DNA of 64,000 bases from Pontiella desulfatans (GTDB taxonomy: Bacteria; Verrucomicrobiota; Kiritimatiellia; Kiritimatiellales; Pontiellaceae), in the NCBI RefSeq assembly GCF_900890425.1, contig NZ_CAAHFG010000001.1, forward strand, positions 3,162,001 to 3,226,000, written 5' to 3'. Made by a program: the position numbers and the translations under genes. This document shows, piece after piece, positions 14,729 through 23,001 of the stretch. The notes below the pieces were generated by a model. That model saw only the letters and a list, made by a program, of their open reading frames with translations, was not told the origin of the DNA and ran no database searches. Every line of letters starts with the position of its first letter. The stretch's first letter is position 1.

Positions 14729-16210
14729 TTATCTTTGCAGTAATTCCTCCTTAAGCTGCTTCCAGTTTTTTTCGGTCATAGCCTCGAGCTTATCCCGCAC
14801 CCACCGAGGCAATGGATCTGTGATGACTTCAGCCTCGGCATCCTTCACATCGTCTCCAATATACAGCGTTGCTCTTTTTGCAGCATCGTCCGAAACATGG
14901 GCATACAAACCGGTCATCGCCGAGCTTCCATGACCTGCTATTTTCTGCACGATAATCTGCGACGTCCCCTTGTTCGCCTGCATGGATATGAAGGTGTGCC
15001 GAAGGGAGTGAAACCCGACGGCAACAACGGCCTTTTCCCCTGTATACACCTTGATGTACTTCCCTTTATTTTCGGGATCTGGTTCGACCTTGTATCCAGT
15101 ACCGTCGGCATGGATCTGTATACCGCATGATACGAAATGATTTTGAATCCGGTTCGTTATGCGGGTGCGATGCGTATTCTTCCCCTTTTCAGAAACGTAG
15201 TTGTAATCCGCAGCGCACTCTGGCAGCACATAACCTCTCCGTTTTGACTTTGGGGTTTCCAACAACCGACGAACCAATCTTGGAGGTATGCCGATTTTCA
15301 CCGCTTCAGACTGCGTCTTACTTGGAACTCGTTTGATCATTGGCATATCGAGCAGGCACTCATCCCATTTCAATGTGCAGCAATCTCCCAAGCGCAATCC
15401 CGTATAAGCTCCAAGCATGAACAATGTCTGGAAATCCCCTTCTGCCCTATCAAGAACCATCACCAATTCCTCCTCGGTCAAATCCCTGCGTGTATGCTCC
15501 TTGGCACGGGCTTTCGCCTTGGCCTTCGATAAGCTCTTAGTCGTAAGGTCGGCAAATGGCGAAACATCACCCCGTATCTCTTCCTTCATCACGTAGTAGA
15601 TAAGTTTAAGGAAATTGATGTGTTTGTTGTAGGTGCCAGAGGCAGCTTTTCGACCCAACAATCTGGCATATTCAAATGCGGCCTTTCTATCGATATCTCG
15701 CATGTAGACAACTTCTGAGTCATACGACGTCAACCACCCCACAAACTGATTCCAATGACCGTGGTAGTTGTAGAGCATCGTCGATCCGCAATCCAATGCG
15801 GGATGATCCTTAAAGCAGCTCCACGCGTCCTCGACAGTCAAAGGTGGGTCTGCATCTTCTATTACGGATAGATGCCTGGCCTCGACCCTTTGCAGTTCAG
15901 CCTTAAGGAGCCCGACCCTGTCACCCGTGACATACTGCGCCATGAGTTTCTCCTGAGCAATACGGGCTTTTTTAAGCGTCGTGATCGGATTTCCATCCTC
16001 ATCCAGAAGCTTCTCCCGCTTTTTATTTTTAATGGGTTTCTCTGTAACCGGGTCTGTCTTGCCGGTTGGTTTCTGATACTCGATCCAGTAAACTCCACCA
16101 TTGACCCCCGGAGTTCCTGCGGGAAAATCACGTTTATCTCTTGAGCGAATATATAACCGCCCCATCCCGCGCTTGGCGCGGCCTGCACTGCCTTGCTTCC
16201 CGGTGGTCAT
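14729..16210 (-). CDS. int: Tyrosine recombinase (phage-type integrase)
   Basis: A 493-residue recombinase. The catalytic set is complete: R273 (TGLRLGD), H401-x-x-R404 (HSLRHTF), H427 (AGHGSS) and Y436 (LYAHV). The N-terminal half contains an arm-binding region and a SAM-like core-binding domain (about 125-215). It is longer than most phage integrases owing to a charged N-terminal extension and inserts in the catalytic domain. GGAG precedes the ATG. It lies between truncated tRNA-Leu and tRNA-Tyr 3' parts and presumably catalyses integration at one of them. Confidence 0.92.
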   Translation of the reverse strand: MTTGKQGSAGRAKRGMGRLYIRSRDKRDFPAGTPGVNGGVYWIEYQKPTGKTDPVTEKPIKNKKREKLLDEDGNPITTLKKARIAQEKLMAQYVTGDRVGLLKAELQRVEARHLSVIEDADPPLTVEDAWSCFKDHPALDCGSTMLYNYHGHWNQFVGWLTSYDSEVVYMRDIDRKAAFEYARLLGRKAASGTYNKHINFLKLIYYVMKEEIRGDVSPFADLTTKSLSKAKAKARAKEHTRRDLTEEELVMVLDRAEGDFQTLFMLGAYTGLRLGDCCTLKWDECLLDMPMIKRVPSKTQSEAVKIGIPPRLVRRLLETPKSKRRGYVLPECAADYNYVSEKGKNTHRTRITNRIQNHFVSCGIQIHADGTGYKVEPDPENKGKYIKVYTGEKAVVAVGFHSLRHTFISMQANKGTSQIIVQKIAGHGSSAMTGLYAHVSDDAAKRATLYIGDDVKDAEAEVITDPLPRWVRDKLEAMTEKNWKQLKEELLQR

Positions 16211-16429
16211 TCCTGTCTCCTTTGTTCGCTACTGATGCATTGAGATGCAAACAGAATACGGATTTGGAGGTAAGATGCAAGTTAATCACACCCATGTCAC
16301 ACCCGAGACACAAGAAGTCCGATCATTCTTTAATAAAATGATTGAGGAAATATGTAGTTATACTGCCTTATTATTATAGTAAATATGAATACTACCTGAA
16401 AGATCTCTATCTGAACTGAGCAATATTAC
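16211..16429. other. Integrase upstream region
   Basis: AT-rich DNA between the integrase start and the tRNA-Tyr fragment; no gene seen. It probably holds the integrase promoter and the arm sites of attR. Confidence 0.4.
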
Positions 16430-16488
16430 GGCAGACTGTAAATCTGCCCTCTCTGAGTTCGATGGTTCGAATCCATCCCCCACCACCA
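16430..16488 (+). tRNA. tRNA-Tyr (GTA) 3' part only, truncated; candidate attR
   Basis: GCAGA-CTGTAAA-TCTGC is the anticodon arm (anticodon GTA). A variable arm, the T arm GATGG-TTCGAAT-CCATC and the acceptor strand CCCCACC-A-CCA follow. No GGTGGGG 5' strand or D arm exists upstream. A terminator follows directly, so the right side is the original chromosomal flank. Integration into the tRNA-Tyr 3' end explains the structure. Confidence 0.8.
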
Positions 16489-16497
16489 TCTTGACCC

Positions 16498-16530
16498 CCC
16501 CGTAAAACAGCGTTTTTACGGGGTTTTTTT
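16498..16530 (+). terminator. Rho-independent terminator of tRNA-Tyr
   Basis: CCCCGTAAAA and TTTTACGGGG form a 10-bp stem around a short loop, followed by seven T. Confidence 0.85.
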
Positions 16531-16608
16531 ATTCTTTACACAAAACTCCCTGCTCGAAACTGATCAAACGAGTTTGCTACTGAGTCATCTGTACTATGCC
16601 GAAATAAT

Positions 16609-16651
16609 ACCTGAGAAGATGCCGAAATATATAAAGGTTTCGCTTTCAAGG
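16609..16651. repeat. 43-bp repeat copy 2 (orphan BRE/TATA-like box)
   Basis: Matches 14091-14133 at 40 of 43 positions, including the CGAAACCTTTATATATTTCGG core on the minus strand. Here the downstream frame is only MTQ and a stop, so it drives no visible gene. It lies on the chromosomal side of the tRNA-Tyr fragment, suggesting a relic of a second element. The rest of 16531-16874 shows nothing else of note. Confidence 0.7.
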
Positions 16652-16874
16652 CTGCGAACTACAGGACTTGCACCAACAATCAGATCTCAAGACTCAACGC
16701 CACTCCACAACGGAGTGTTGTCCTGCACGGAGAGCAACACAGATTTCGGCAGGTATTTCCGGGGGTATTTCGGGGGTATAAATGCACCTTAAACAGATCG
16801 ATCTTAAGCGCACAGGTTGTATCACTCGCGAACAACACCCCTGACGGAAAAGCCAGCACACATCGTATATATCG

Positions 16875-17519
16875 CTATTTTTCGCCTGTTTTCGCCAAAC
16901 TGGTCTCGGCAAAGTGGATGTTGTAGAAGAGATTTTCGATTTCCTGCTCAATGTTCATGTTGTGGACGAGGAAATCGTCGGAACTCTTGAGGGAGACGGG
17001 GGCGAAATTGATGACGCCTTTGACGCAGGTTTTCTTGAGGGTGTCGATCATGCCTTGCGCGGCGGGCTCGGGGACGGTGAGCGCGGCAACGCGGATTTGG
17101 TTTTCCTCGATGAAATCGCGGATCGTTTTCACATGCAGGATCGGGATGGGGGCTTCGGGATCGAGCACCTCGGGATCGGAGTCGAACGCGGCGACGACGC
17201 GGATGCCGACGCGCGGAAAGCCGTTGTGGTTCATGAGCGCCTGCCCGAGCTTGCCGCATCCGACGATGATGATTTTCTGCTTCCGGTCTTTTCCGAGCAG
17301 CACGTTGAGCTTGGTTACGAGCTCGTCGATGCGGTAGCCGCCACGCTTGTTGCCGGTGAGGTTGAACATGGAAAAGTCCTTGCGCACCAGCGAAGGTGAA
17401 ACGCCGATGGCATCGGCCAAGTTGTCGGAGAAGACCTTGACGAGCCCGAGCGCTTTCATCTTGCGCATGACGTTGCGGTATCTGGAAAGGCGCCTAATCA
17501 CTTCCTGGTTCGAGTTCAT
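16875..17519 (-). CDS. rex: Redox-sensing transcriptional repressor Rex
   Basis: A 214-residue protein. An N-terminal winged helix (RRLSRYRNVMRKMKALG through SPSLVRKDFS) is followed by a Rossmann domain with GCGKLGQAL for NAD(H), and the C-terminal domain-swapped helix ends in NLFYNIHF. Rex senses the NADH/NAD+ ratio and usually represses fermentative and hydrogenase genes. It is divergent from the HydABC operon, which uses NADH and reduced ferredoxin, so that operon is the obvious target. The ATG at 17519 is preferred over an upstream GTG because GGGGAG lies at the right distance. Confidence 0.95.
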   Translation of the reverse strand: MNSNQEVIRRLSRYRNVMRKMKALGLVKVFSDNLADAIGVSPSLVRKDFSMFNLTGNKRGGYRIDELVTKLNVLLGKDRKQKIIIVGCGKLGQALMNHNGFPRVGIRVVAAFDSDPEVLDPEAPIPILHVKTIRDFIEENQIRVAALTVPEPAAQGMIDTLKKTCVKGVINFAPVSLKSSDDFLVHNMNIEQEIENLFYNIHFAETSLAKTGEK

Positions 17520-17543
17520 GCCATACACTCCCCTACCGTTTTA

Positions 17544-17560
17544 ATGTTATTCCGTAACAT
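17544..17560. promoter_or_regulatory. Candidate Rex operator
   Basis: ATGTTA-TTCCG-TAACAT is a perfect 6-bp inverted repeat lying 24 bases upstream of the rex ATG. The TGTTA...TAACA core resembles Rex sites, but the spacer is one base shorter than the common form. A related half site CCGTAACGTATTGTTG follows at about 17572. The rest of the 300-base divergent spacer should hold the hydrogenase promoter. Confidence 0.5.
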
Positions 17561-17818
17561 ATTATCGAGCCCCGTAACGTATTGTTGTCATTAATATTAC
17601 CGACATTGCGTATAAACAACGCAAAACGCTCTTTTTTTGTTTACCGTCCCTTGCGTTCCTATATGTTCCCGCGAATTTGTTGAACGAAAGAAGTTGCCGG
17701 AAGGTGTTGCCAAGGCAAGGCAAAGGACTAGAGTTTCCCGCTTAAGCTGTTCGGGGATAACACCAACCGAAAACAATAGCCGGCGGCCTCGGGTCGCGCA
17801 CGGAGGATAAATAAAGAA

Positions 17819-18304
17819 ATGACTGCAACTGCTGAGAAAGAAAGACTGCTGACACCGGAAATCGACGCTTTCATTGGAAAGTGGATCGACAAGCCGGGCA
17901 ACCTAATCATGGTCCTTCACCGTGTTCAGGAAGAATTTGGCTTCATCCCGCGCCAAGCCGCGTTCGAAGTGGCCGCCGCCCTGGATATTCCGGTCGCGAA
18001 GATCTATGGCGTAATTACCTTCTACCACTTCTTTAAGCTAACGAAGCCGGGCAGGAACCAGATTGCGGTCTGCATGGGCACCGCCTGCTACCTTAAGGGT
18101 GGGCAGGATTTGATCGACGAGTGCGAGCGCAAGCTTGGCGTTGGCCTCAATACGGTTACCGAAGACGGCGAATTCTCCGTTGAAGCGGTTCGCTGCATCG
18201 GTTGCTGCGGCCTCGCCCCGGTTCTGACCGTCAACGGCGAAGTGTTCGGCTGCGTTGAAACCAAGCAGATGGGCAAGATCATCGACCAGTTTGAAGGGAA
18301 GTAG
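17819..18304 (+). CDS. hydC: HydC/NuoE-type [2Fe-2S] subunit of bifurcating hydrogenase
   Basis: A 161-residue thioredoxin-fold [2Fe-2S] protein. The cluster cysteines are C85 and C90 (CMGTAC), C126 and C130 (CIGCCG). The N-terminal helical part (LIMVLHRVQEEFGFIP) is typical of NuoE. In trimeric HydABC it docks to the flavoprotein subunit and takes part in electron bifurcation between NADH and ferredoxin. It is the first gene of the operon, divergent from rex. Confidence 0.93.
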   Translation: MTATAEKERLLTPEIDAFIGKWIDKPGNLIMVLHRVQEEFGFIPRQAAFEVAAALDIPVAKIYGVITFYHFFKLTKPGRNQIAVCMGTACYLKGGQDLIDECERKLGVGLNTVTEDGEFSVEAVRCIGCCGLAPVLTVNGEVFGCVETKQMGKIIDQFEGK

Positions 18305-18374
18305 GGAATGACGAGTGAGCCGTGAGGCGTGATCCACTACATATCACGAATCACGTTTCACGCATCAGGAAACC

Positions 18375-18920
18375 ATGCATGCCACGATTTGCGATTTAAT
18401 TACGGACTTGGTCCAAAACTCAATCGAGGCAAGCGCGAGTGAAATCACCCTTAACGTCGAGGAGACCGGAACCAATCTTAAAGTCGTGATTGCGGACAAC
18501 GGAAAAGGAATGAGCGCCGAAACGCTGGAGAAGGCCAAAGATCCCTTTTGGTCGGACGGACTCAAGCATAAGCACCGCAAGGTAGGCCTGGGCCTCCCCT
18601 TCCTCTTCCAAACCTCGGAAATGACCGGGGGCACCGCGGGGATCGAATCGGAGGAAGGCGTTGGAACAACGGTGACCTTCAACCTCGATCCGGCGAATGT
18701 GGACTTGCCGATGTTCGGCAACTTCACCACGGCGGCGGTCACGCTGATGACCTATGGATTCGACGGGAACCTGACGATCAGACGAAGTTTAGGCGGAAAA
18801 GAATACGAAGTGAGCAAACATGAACTGATAGAGGCACTGGGCGATCTGAACGATCTGGAAAGCCTGACCCTGCTGAAGCAGTTCATCTGCTCACAAGAAG
18901 AGGAATTGGGAACTTTATAA
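18375..18920 (+). CDS. HATPase-domain protein in hydrogenase operon
   Basis: A 181-residue protein with a GHKL/HATPase fold: N-box DLVQNSIEA, G1 DNGKGM, GLGLPFL and a GVGTTV G2 box. There is no histidine-kinase dimerisation domain. Stand-alone HATPase genes occur in many HydABC-type operons and are presumed regulatory, possibly anti-sigma-like; the function is not established. The 70-base spacer before it contains short GTGA/TCAC repeats. It sits between hydC and the thioredoxin-like ferredoxin gene. Confidence 0.8.
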   Translation: MHATICDLITDLVQNSIEASASEITLNVEETGTNLKVVIADNGKGMSAETLEKAKDPFWSDGLKHKHRKVGLGLPFLFQTSEMTGGTAGIESEEGVGTTVTFNLDPANVDLPMFGNFTTAAVTLMTYGFDGNLTIRRSLGGKEYEVSKHELIEALGDLNDLESLTLLKQFICSQEEELGTL

Positions 18921-18936
18921 AGGAAAGGTGGGCAAC

Positions 18937-19326
18937 ATGGCTAAAATGACACTTGAAGAACTGCGCAACCTGCGCGAATCAAAAAAGAAAGAGATGACCC
19001 AGCGCGACAGCAACGACAAGTCGGCGCAGATCATCATCGGAATGGGCACCTGCGGGATCGCGGCCGGCGCGAAGGAAGCATTCGATGCCTTCCTCGACGA
19101 GCTGAACAGCCACGAGATCAAGGATACCAAGATCACGCAGACCGGCTGCATGGGGCTTTGCTTCTCCGAGCCGACGGTTGAAGTGGATGTGCCGGGCATG
19201 CCGCGCGTCATCTACGGCAACGTCGATGGCAAGGTGGCTCGCCGCATCGTTCGCGAGCACATCATCGAGAAGTCGCTGGTTTCCGACCACATCTTCGACA
19301 AACCCGCAGTAGACATCATCAAATAG
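18937..19326 (+). CDS. Thioredoxin-like [2Fe-2S] ferredoxin (HndB-like)
   Basis: A 129-residue protein. The start at 18937 is preceded by AGGAAAGGTGGG. A helical N-terminus (LEELRNLRESKKKEM) precedes a thioredoxin-like ferredoxin domain with GMGTCGIAAGAKEA and TGCMGLCFSEP supplying the cluster cysteines. Such proteins accompany NADP- or NAD-reducing [FeFe]-hydrogenases as an extra electron carrier. It shares fold and motifs with the N-terminus of the following HydB. Confidence 0.88.
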   Translation: MAKMTLEELRNLRESKKKEMTQRDSNDKSAQIIIGMGTCGIAAGAKEAFDAFLDELNSHEIKDTKITQTGCMGLCFSEPTVEVDVPGMPRVIYGNVDGKVARRIVREHIIEKSLVSDHIFDKPAVDIIK

Positions 19327-19338
19327 GCAGGCACAACC

Positions 19339-21117
19339 ATGGCATACAAAAACTATATCCTCGTTTGTGCTGGAACCGCTTGTGAATCCAGCAAAGGCAT
19401 CGCGCTCTACGACGAGCTCGAAAAAGAACTCAAGGCGCAGGGCGTCGAAACCGAAGCCCAGCTCGTAAAGACCGGCTGTTTCGGCTTCTGCGAACAGGGC
19501 CCGATCGTCAAGATCCTCCCCGACGAATCGTTCTACGTTAAAGTGGGACCGGACGACGCCAAGAAAATCGTCTCCGAGCACATCGTCAAGGGCCGCCAGG
19601 TCGAAGAACTCCTCTACGACAAAGACCAGAAAGGTTCTTCCGACAACATCGACTTCTACCAGAAGCAGCAGCGCATCGTGCTGCGCAACTGCGGCGTCAT
19701 CAACCCCGAGTACATCGACGAATACATTGCCCGCGACGGCTACGCCGCCCTGGAAAAAGTGGTGTTCGAGATGTCGGCCGACGAAGTGATCGAAGAGCTC
19801 AAGGCCGCCGGACTCCGCGGCCGCGGCGGCGCCGGCTTCCCGACCGGCGTCAAATGGGGCTTCACCAAGAACGCCGTGAGCGACCAGAAATACATCGTCT
19901 GCAACGCCGACGAAGGCGACCCCGGCGCCTACATGGACCGCTCCACCTGCGAAGGCGACCCCCACTCGGTTCTCGAAGCCATGGCCATTGCCGGCCGCAC
20001 CGTTGGCGCCAACCAGGGCTTCATCTACATCCGTGCGGAATATCCGCTCGCGATCGAGCGCCTCAACAACGCCATCGACCAGGCCCGCGAATACGGCCTG
20101 CTCGGCGACAACATCCTCGGTTCCGACTTCAGCTTCGACATCGAGCTGCGCCTCGGCGCCGGCGCGTTCGTCTGCGGCGAAGAGACCGCCCTGCTCGCCT
20201 CGATCGAAGGCAAGCGCGGCATGCCGATCCCGCGTCCTCCCTTCCCCGCCGTCAAAGGCCTGTGGGGCAAGCCGACCGTGATCAACAACGTTGAAACCTG
20301 GGCGAACATTCCGATGATCATCCTGAAGGGTTCCGCCTGGTTCAGCAATATCGGCACCGAAACCACCAAGGGCACGAAGGTTTTCGCCCTGACCGGCAAG
20401 ATCAACAACTCCGGCCTCATCGAGGTGCCGATGGGCACCACGCTGCGCGAAATCATCTACGACATCGGCGGCGGCATCCGCGGCGGCAAGAAGTTCAAGG
20501 CCGCCCAGACCGGCGGCCCGTCCGGCGGCGTGATCACCGAGGAATACCTCGACACCCCGATCGACTACGAAAGCCTGCAATCCATCGGCTCTATGATGGG
20601 TTCCGGCGGCATGATCGTGATGGACGAAGACGACTGCATGATCGACGTTACCAAGTTCTACCTCGAGTTCACGGTTGACGAATCGTGTGGCAAGTGCGCC
20701 CCCTGCCGTATCGGCGGACGCACCAACTACAACATTCTCAACAAGATCTCCAAGGGCCAAGGCTCCATGGAAGACCTCGAAACGCTCAAGACCCTCGCCC
20801 AGGCCATGCGCAAGGCATCGCTCTGCGGACTGGGCCAGACGGCGCCGAACCCGATCATGTCGACCATGAACTACTTCGAAGACGAATACCTGGCGCACAT
20901 CAACGACAAACAGTGCCCGGCCGGCAAGTGCAAAGACCTGCTCGCCTACACCATCGTCGAAGACAAGTGCATCGGCTGCACCGCCTGCGCCCGGGTTTGC
21001 CCGGTCCACTGCATCAGCGGTGAAGTGAAAGCCGCGCACGTGATCGACCAGGACACGTGCATCAAGTGCGGACAGTGCTTCGAAAAATGTAAATTTGACG
21101 CAATCCTCAAGGGATAA
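19339..21117 (+). CDS. hydB: HydB/NuoF-type NADH-binding flavoprotein subunit
   Basis: A 592-residue protein. An N-terminal thioredoxin-like ferredoxin (CAGTACESSKG, TGCFGFCEQGP) precedes the NuoF core: GRGGAGFPTGVKW for NADH, CNADEGDPGAYMDR for FMN, and GEETALLASIEGKRG. A [4Fe-4S] site SCGKCAPCRIGG follows, then a C-terminal 2[4Fe-4S] ferredoxin domain (CIGCTACARVCP, CIKCGQCFEKC). The domain set is that of bifurcating HydB, where the flavin splits electrons between NAD and ferredoxin. It is flanked by the other subunits with short spacers. Confidence 0.95.
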   Translation: MAYKNYILVCAGTACESSKGIALYDELEKELKAQGVETEAQLVKTGCFGFCEQGPIVKILPDESFYVKVGPDDAKKIVSEHIVKGRQVEELLYDKDQKGSSDNIDFYQKQQRIVLRNCGVINPEYIDEYIARDGYAALEKVVFEMSADEVIEELKAAGLRGRGGAGFPTGVKWGFTKNAVSDQKYIVCNADEGDPGAYMDRSTCEGDPHSVLEAMAIAGRTVGANQGFIYIRAEYPLAIERLNNAIDQAREYGLLGDNILGSDFSFDIELRLGAGAFVCGEETALLASIEGKRGMPIPRPPFPAVKGLWGKPTVINNVETWANIPMIILKGSAWFSNIGTETTKGTKVFALTGKINNSGLIEVPMGTTLREIIYDIGGGIRGGKKFKAAQTGGPSGGVITEEYLDTPIDYESLQSIGSMMGSGGMIVMDEDDCMIDVTKFYLEFTVDESCGKCAPCRIGGRTNYNILNKISKGQGSMEDLETLKTLAQAMRKASLCGLGQTAPNPIMSTMNYFEDEYLAHINDKQCPAGKCKDLLAYTIVEDKCIGCTACARVCPVHCISGEVKAAHVIDQDTCIKCGQCFEKCKFDAILKG

Positions 21118-21129
21118 GGAGATAAACAA

Positions 21130-22878
21130 ATGTCTATGATTGAATGTGAAATCAATGGAATTCCAGTAACCGTCCCGGCAGGAACCACCATCCTGGATGC
21201 TGCCAAGGAAGTGGGCGTTGAGATTCCGAAATTGTGCTACCACTCCGACCTCGACGCCTGGGCCGCCTGCGGCATCTGCGTCGTGAAGGTGGAAGGATCC
21301 CCGAAAATGCTGCGCGCCTGCGCCACACCCGTCGGCCCCGGCATGAAGGTCATCACCCACGACCCGGAAGTGGTGGAAGTCCGCCGCACGGTTCTGGAGC
21401 TGATCCTCTCCACGCACCCGAACGACTGCCTCAAGTGCGGCCGCTCCGGCAACTGCGAGCTGCAGGACCTCTCCGCCGACTTCGGTATCCGCGAGATCCC
21501 GTTCGAAGAGCGCGTCGAGCGCATCGAACCCGACACCTCGACCCCGTCGATCGTGCTGAATCCTGAAAAGTGCGTCAAGTGCGGCCGCTGCGTGCTGGTC
21601 TGCCAGGACATGCAGGGCGTACACGCCCTCGAATTCATCGGCCGCGGCGACGGCACCCGCCTTGCCCCGGCAGCGGATGTGAACCTCGAAGAAAGCCCCT
21701 GCATCAAATGCGGCCAGTGCTCCGCGCACTGCCCCGTCGGCGCGATCTACGAGAGCGACGATACCAAGCATGTATGGAACGAAATCAAGGAAGACAAGAA
21801 GCACGTGGTGGTGCAGATCGCCCCGGCGGTCCGCGTTGCCCTCGGCGAAGCGTTCGGTATGGAGCCGGGTGCCCTCGTGACCGGCAAGATCTATACCGCG
21901 CTACGCCGCCTCGGTTTCGACGCCGTGTTCGACACCAACTGGGCGGCCGACCTCACGATCCTCGAGGAAGGCTCCGAGTTCGTGAAGCGCTTCACCCAGA
22001 ATGGCCCGTTGCCGCTGATCACCTCCTGCTGCCCGTCCTGGACGGACTACATGGAAAAGTTTGCGCCGGACTTCACCGAAAACTTTTCAACGGCCAAGTC
22101 GCCGCAGGAAATGCTCGGGGTCATGTCGAAGACCTACTATTCGGAAAAGGCCGGCATCGATGCCAAAGACATCACGATGGTATCGGTGATGCCCTGCACC
22201 TCGAAGAAGTACGAGATCACCCGTTCCGACGAAATGTTCGCTTCGGGCTACCAGGACATCGACTATTCGATCACCACCCGCGAGCTCGCCCGCATGATCA
22301 AGCAGGCTGGCATCGACTTCGTGAACCTGCCGGACTCGGAAGTGGACAGCATTCTCGGCCAGTACACCGGTGCGGGCACCATCTTCGGCGTGACCGGCGG
22401 CGTGATGGAAGCGGCGTTGCGTTCGGCCTACTACCTCATCACCAAGGAAGACCTTGAAAAGGTTGAGTTCGAAGCCGTCCGCGGTATGGAAGGTGTGAAG
22501 GCAGCCGAGATCGACATCAAGGGAACGAAAGTGCGCATTGCGGTCGCCCACCAGATGGGTAACTGCCAGGCGGTCATCGACCAGGTTCGTGAAGCGCGCG
22601 ACAAGGGCGAAGAGCCTCCCTACCACTTCATCGAAGTGATGGCTTGCCGCGGCGGTTGCATCGGTGGTGGCGGACAGCCCCATGGCGCGACGGACGAAAT
22701 CCGCGCCCAGCGCACCAAGGGAATCTACACGGACGACGAAAAATCCGTGCTGCGCTGCTCGCACCACAACCCGGAAATCACCCGAGTGTACGAAGAGTTC
22801 CTCGGCGAACCCCTGGGCCACAAGGCGCACGAGCTACTGCACACCACCTACAAAAAGCGCCCGATCTACCAGCGCTAA
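21130..22878 (+). CDS. hydA: [FeFe]-hydrogenase catalytic subunit HydA
   Basis: A 582-residue catalytic subunit. N-terminal [2Fe-2S] ferredoxin (LCYH, AACGICVV), His-ligated [4Fe-4S] (HPNDCLKCGRSGNC), and two [4Fe-4S] clusters (CVKCGRCVLVC, CIKCGQCSAHC). The H-cluster motifs are complete: TSCCPSW, MPCTSKK and ACRGGCIGGGGQP. The TSCC cysteine needed for proton transfer is present. This is the group A, M3-like architecture found in trimeric bifurcating enzymes. No HydE, HydF or HydG maturase is in the window. A strong terminator follows. Confidence 0.97.
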   Translation: MSMIECEINGIPVTVPAGTTILDAAKEVGVEIPKLCYHSDLDAWAACGICVVKVEGSPKMLRACATPVGPGMKVITHDPEVVEVRRTVLELILSTHPNDCLKCGRSGNCELQDLSADFGIREIPFEERVERIEPDTSTPSIVLNPEKCVKCGRCVLVCQDMQGVHALEFIGRGDGTRLAPAADVNLEESPCIKCGQCSAHCPVGAIYESDDTKHVWNEIKEDKKHVVVQIAPAVRVALGEAFGMEPGALVTGKIYTALRRLGFDAVFDTNWAADLTILEEGSEFVKRFTQNGPLPLITSCCPSWTDYMEKFAPDFTENFSTAKSPQEMLGVMSKTYYSEKAGIDAKDITMVSVMPCTSKKYEITRSDEMFASGYQDIDYSITTRELARMIKQAGIDFVNLPDSEVDSILGQYTGAGTIFGVTGGVMEAALRSAYYLITKEDLEKVEFEAVRGMEGVKAAEIDIKGTKVRIAVAHQMGNCQAVIDQVREARDKGEEPPYHFIEVMACRGGCIGGGGQPHGATDEIRAQRTKGIYTDDEKSVLRCSHHNPEITRVYEEFLGEPLGHKAHELLHTTYKKRPIYQR

Positions 22879-22893
22879 CCCGGTGTTTTCACC

Positions 22894-22926
22894 CAAAAAC
22901 CGCTCCTTCCGGGGGGCGGTTTTTTT
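22894..22926 (+). terminator. Rho-independent terminator of hydrogenase operon
   Basis: AAAAACCGCTCC and GGGGCGGTTTTTTT form a GC-rich stem followed by a T run, 16 bases after the hydA stop. Confidence 0.9.
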
Positions 22927-23001
22927 GTGCCCCCGTCTTGCTTTATTAATTAAGGCAACTAGACTGCAATAAATCGACAACCACAGGGTTATATTGCACC
23001 T

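Larger units (their letters stand above)
1..16488. mobile_element. tRNA-Tyr-associated genomic island (left end outside window)
   Basis: The right boundary is a 3' tRNA-Tyr part followed by its terminator, with a tyrosine integrase reading away from it just inside. When an element integrates into a tRNA 3' end, the displaced 3' part sits at one end with element DNA on its 5' side, which places the island to the left. The content is accessory: a ubiquitin-like operon, HerA ATPase, Orc1/Cdc6, XRE repressor, small orphan genes and repeats. The intact tRNA-Tyr should lie left of this window. A second truncated tRNA (Leu) at 14443-14503 suggests more than one integration event, so this may be a composite of stacked elements rather than one. 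Confidence 0.65.

Noticed and set aside
18979-21804. 941-codon minus-strand frame under the hydrogenase operon
   Set aside because: It is an antisense shadow of hydB/hydA caused by GC-rich third positions, with no family resemblance, while the plus strand encodes complete known subunits.
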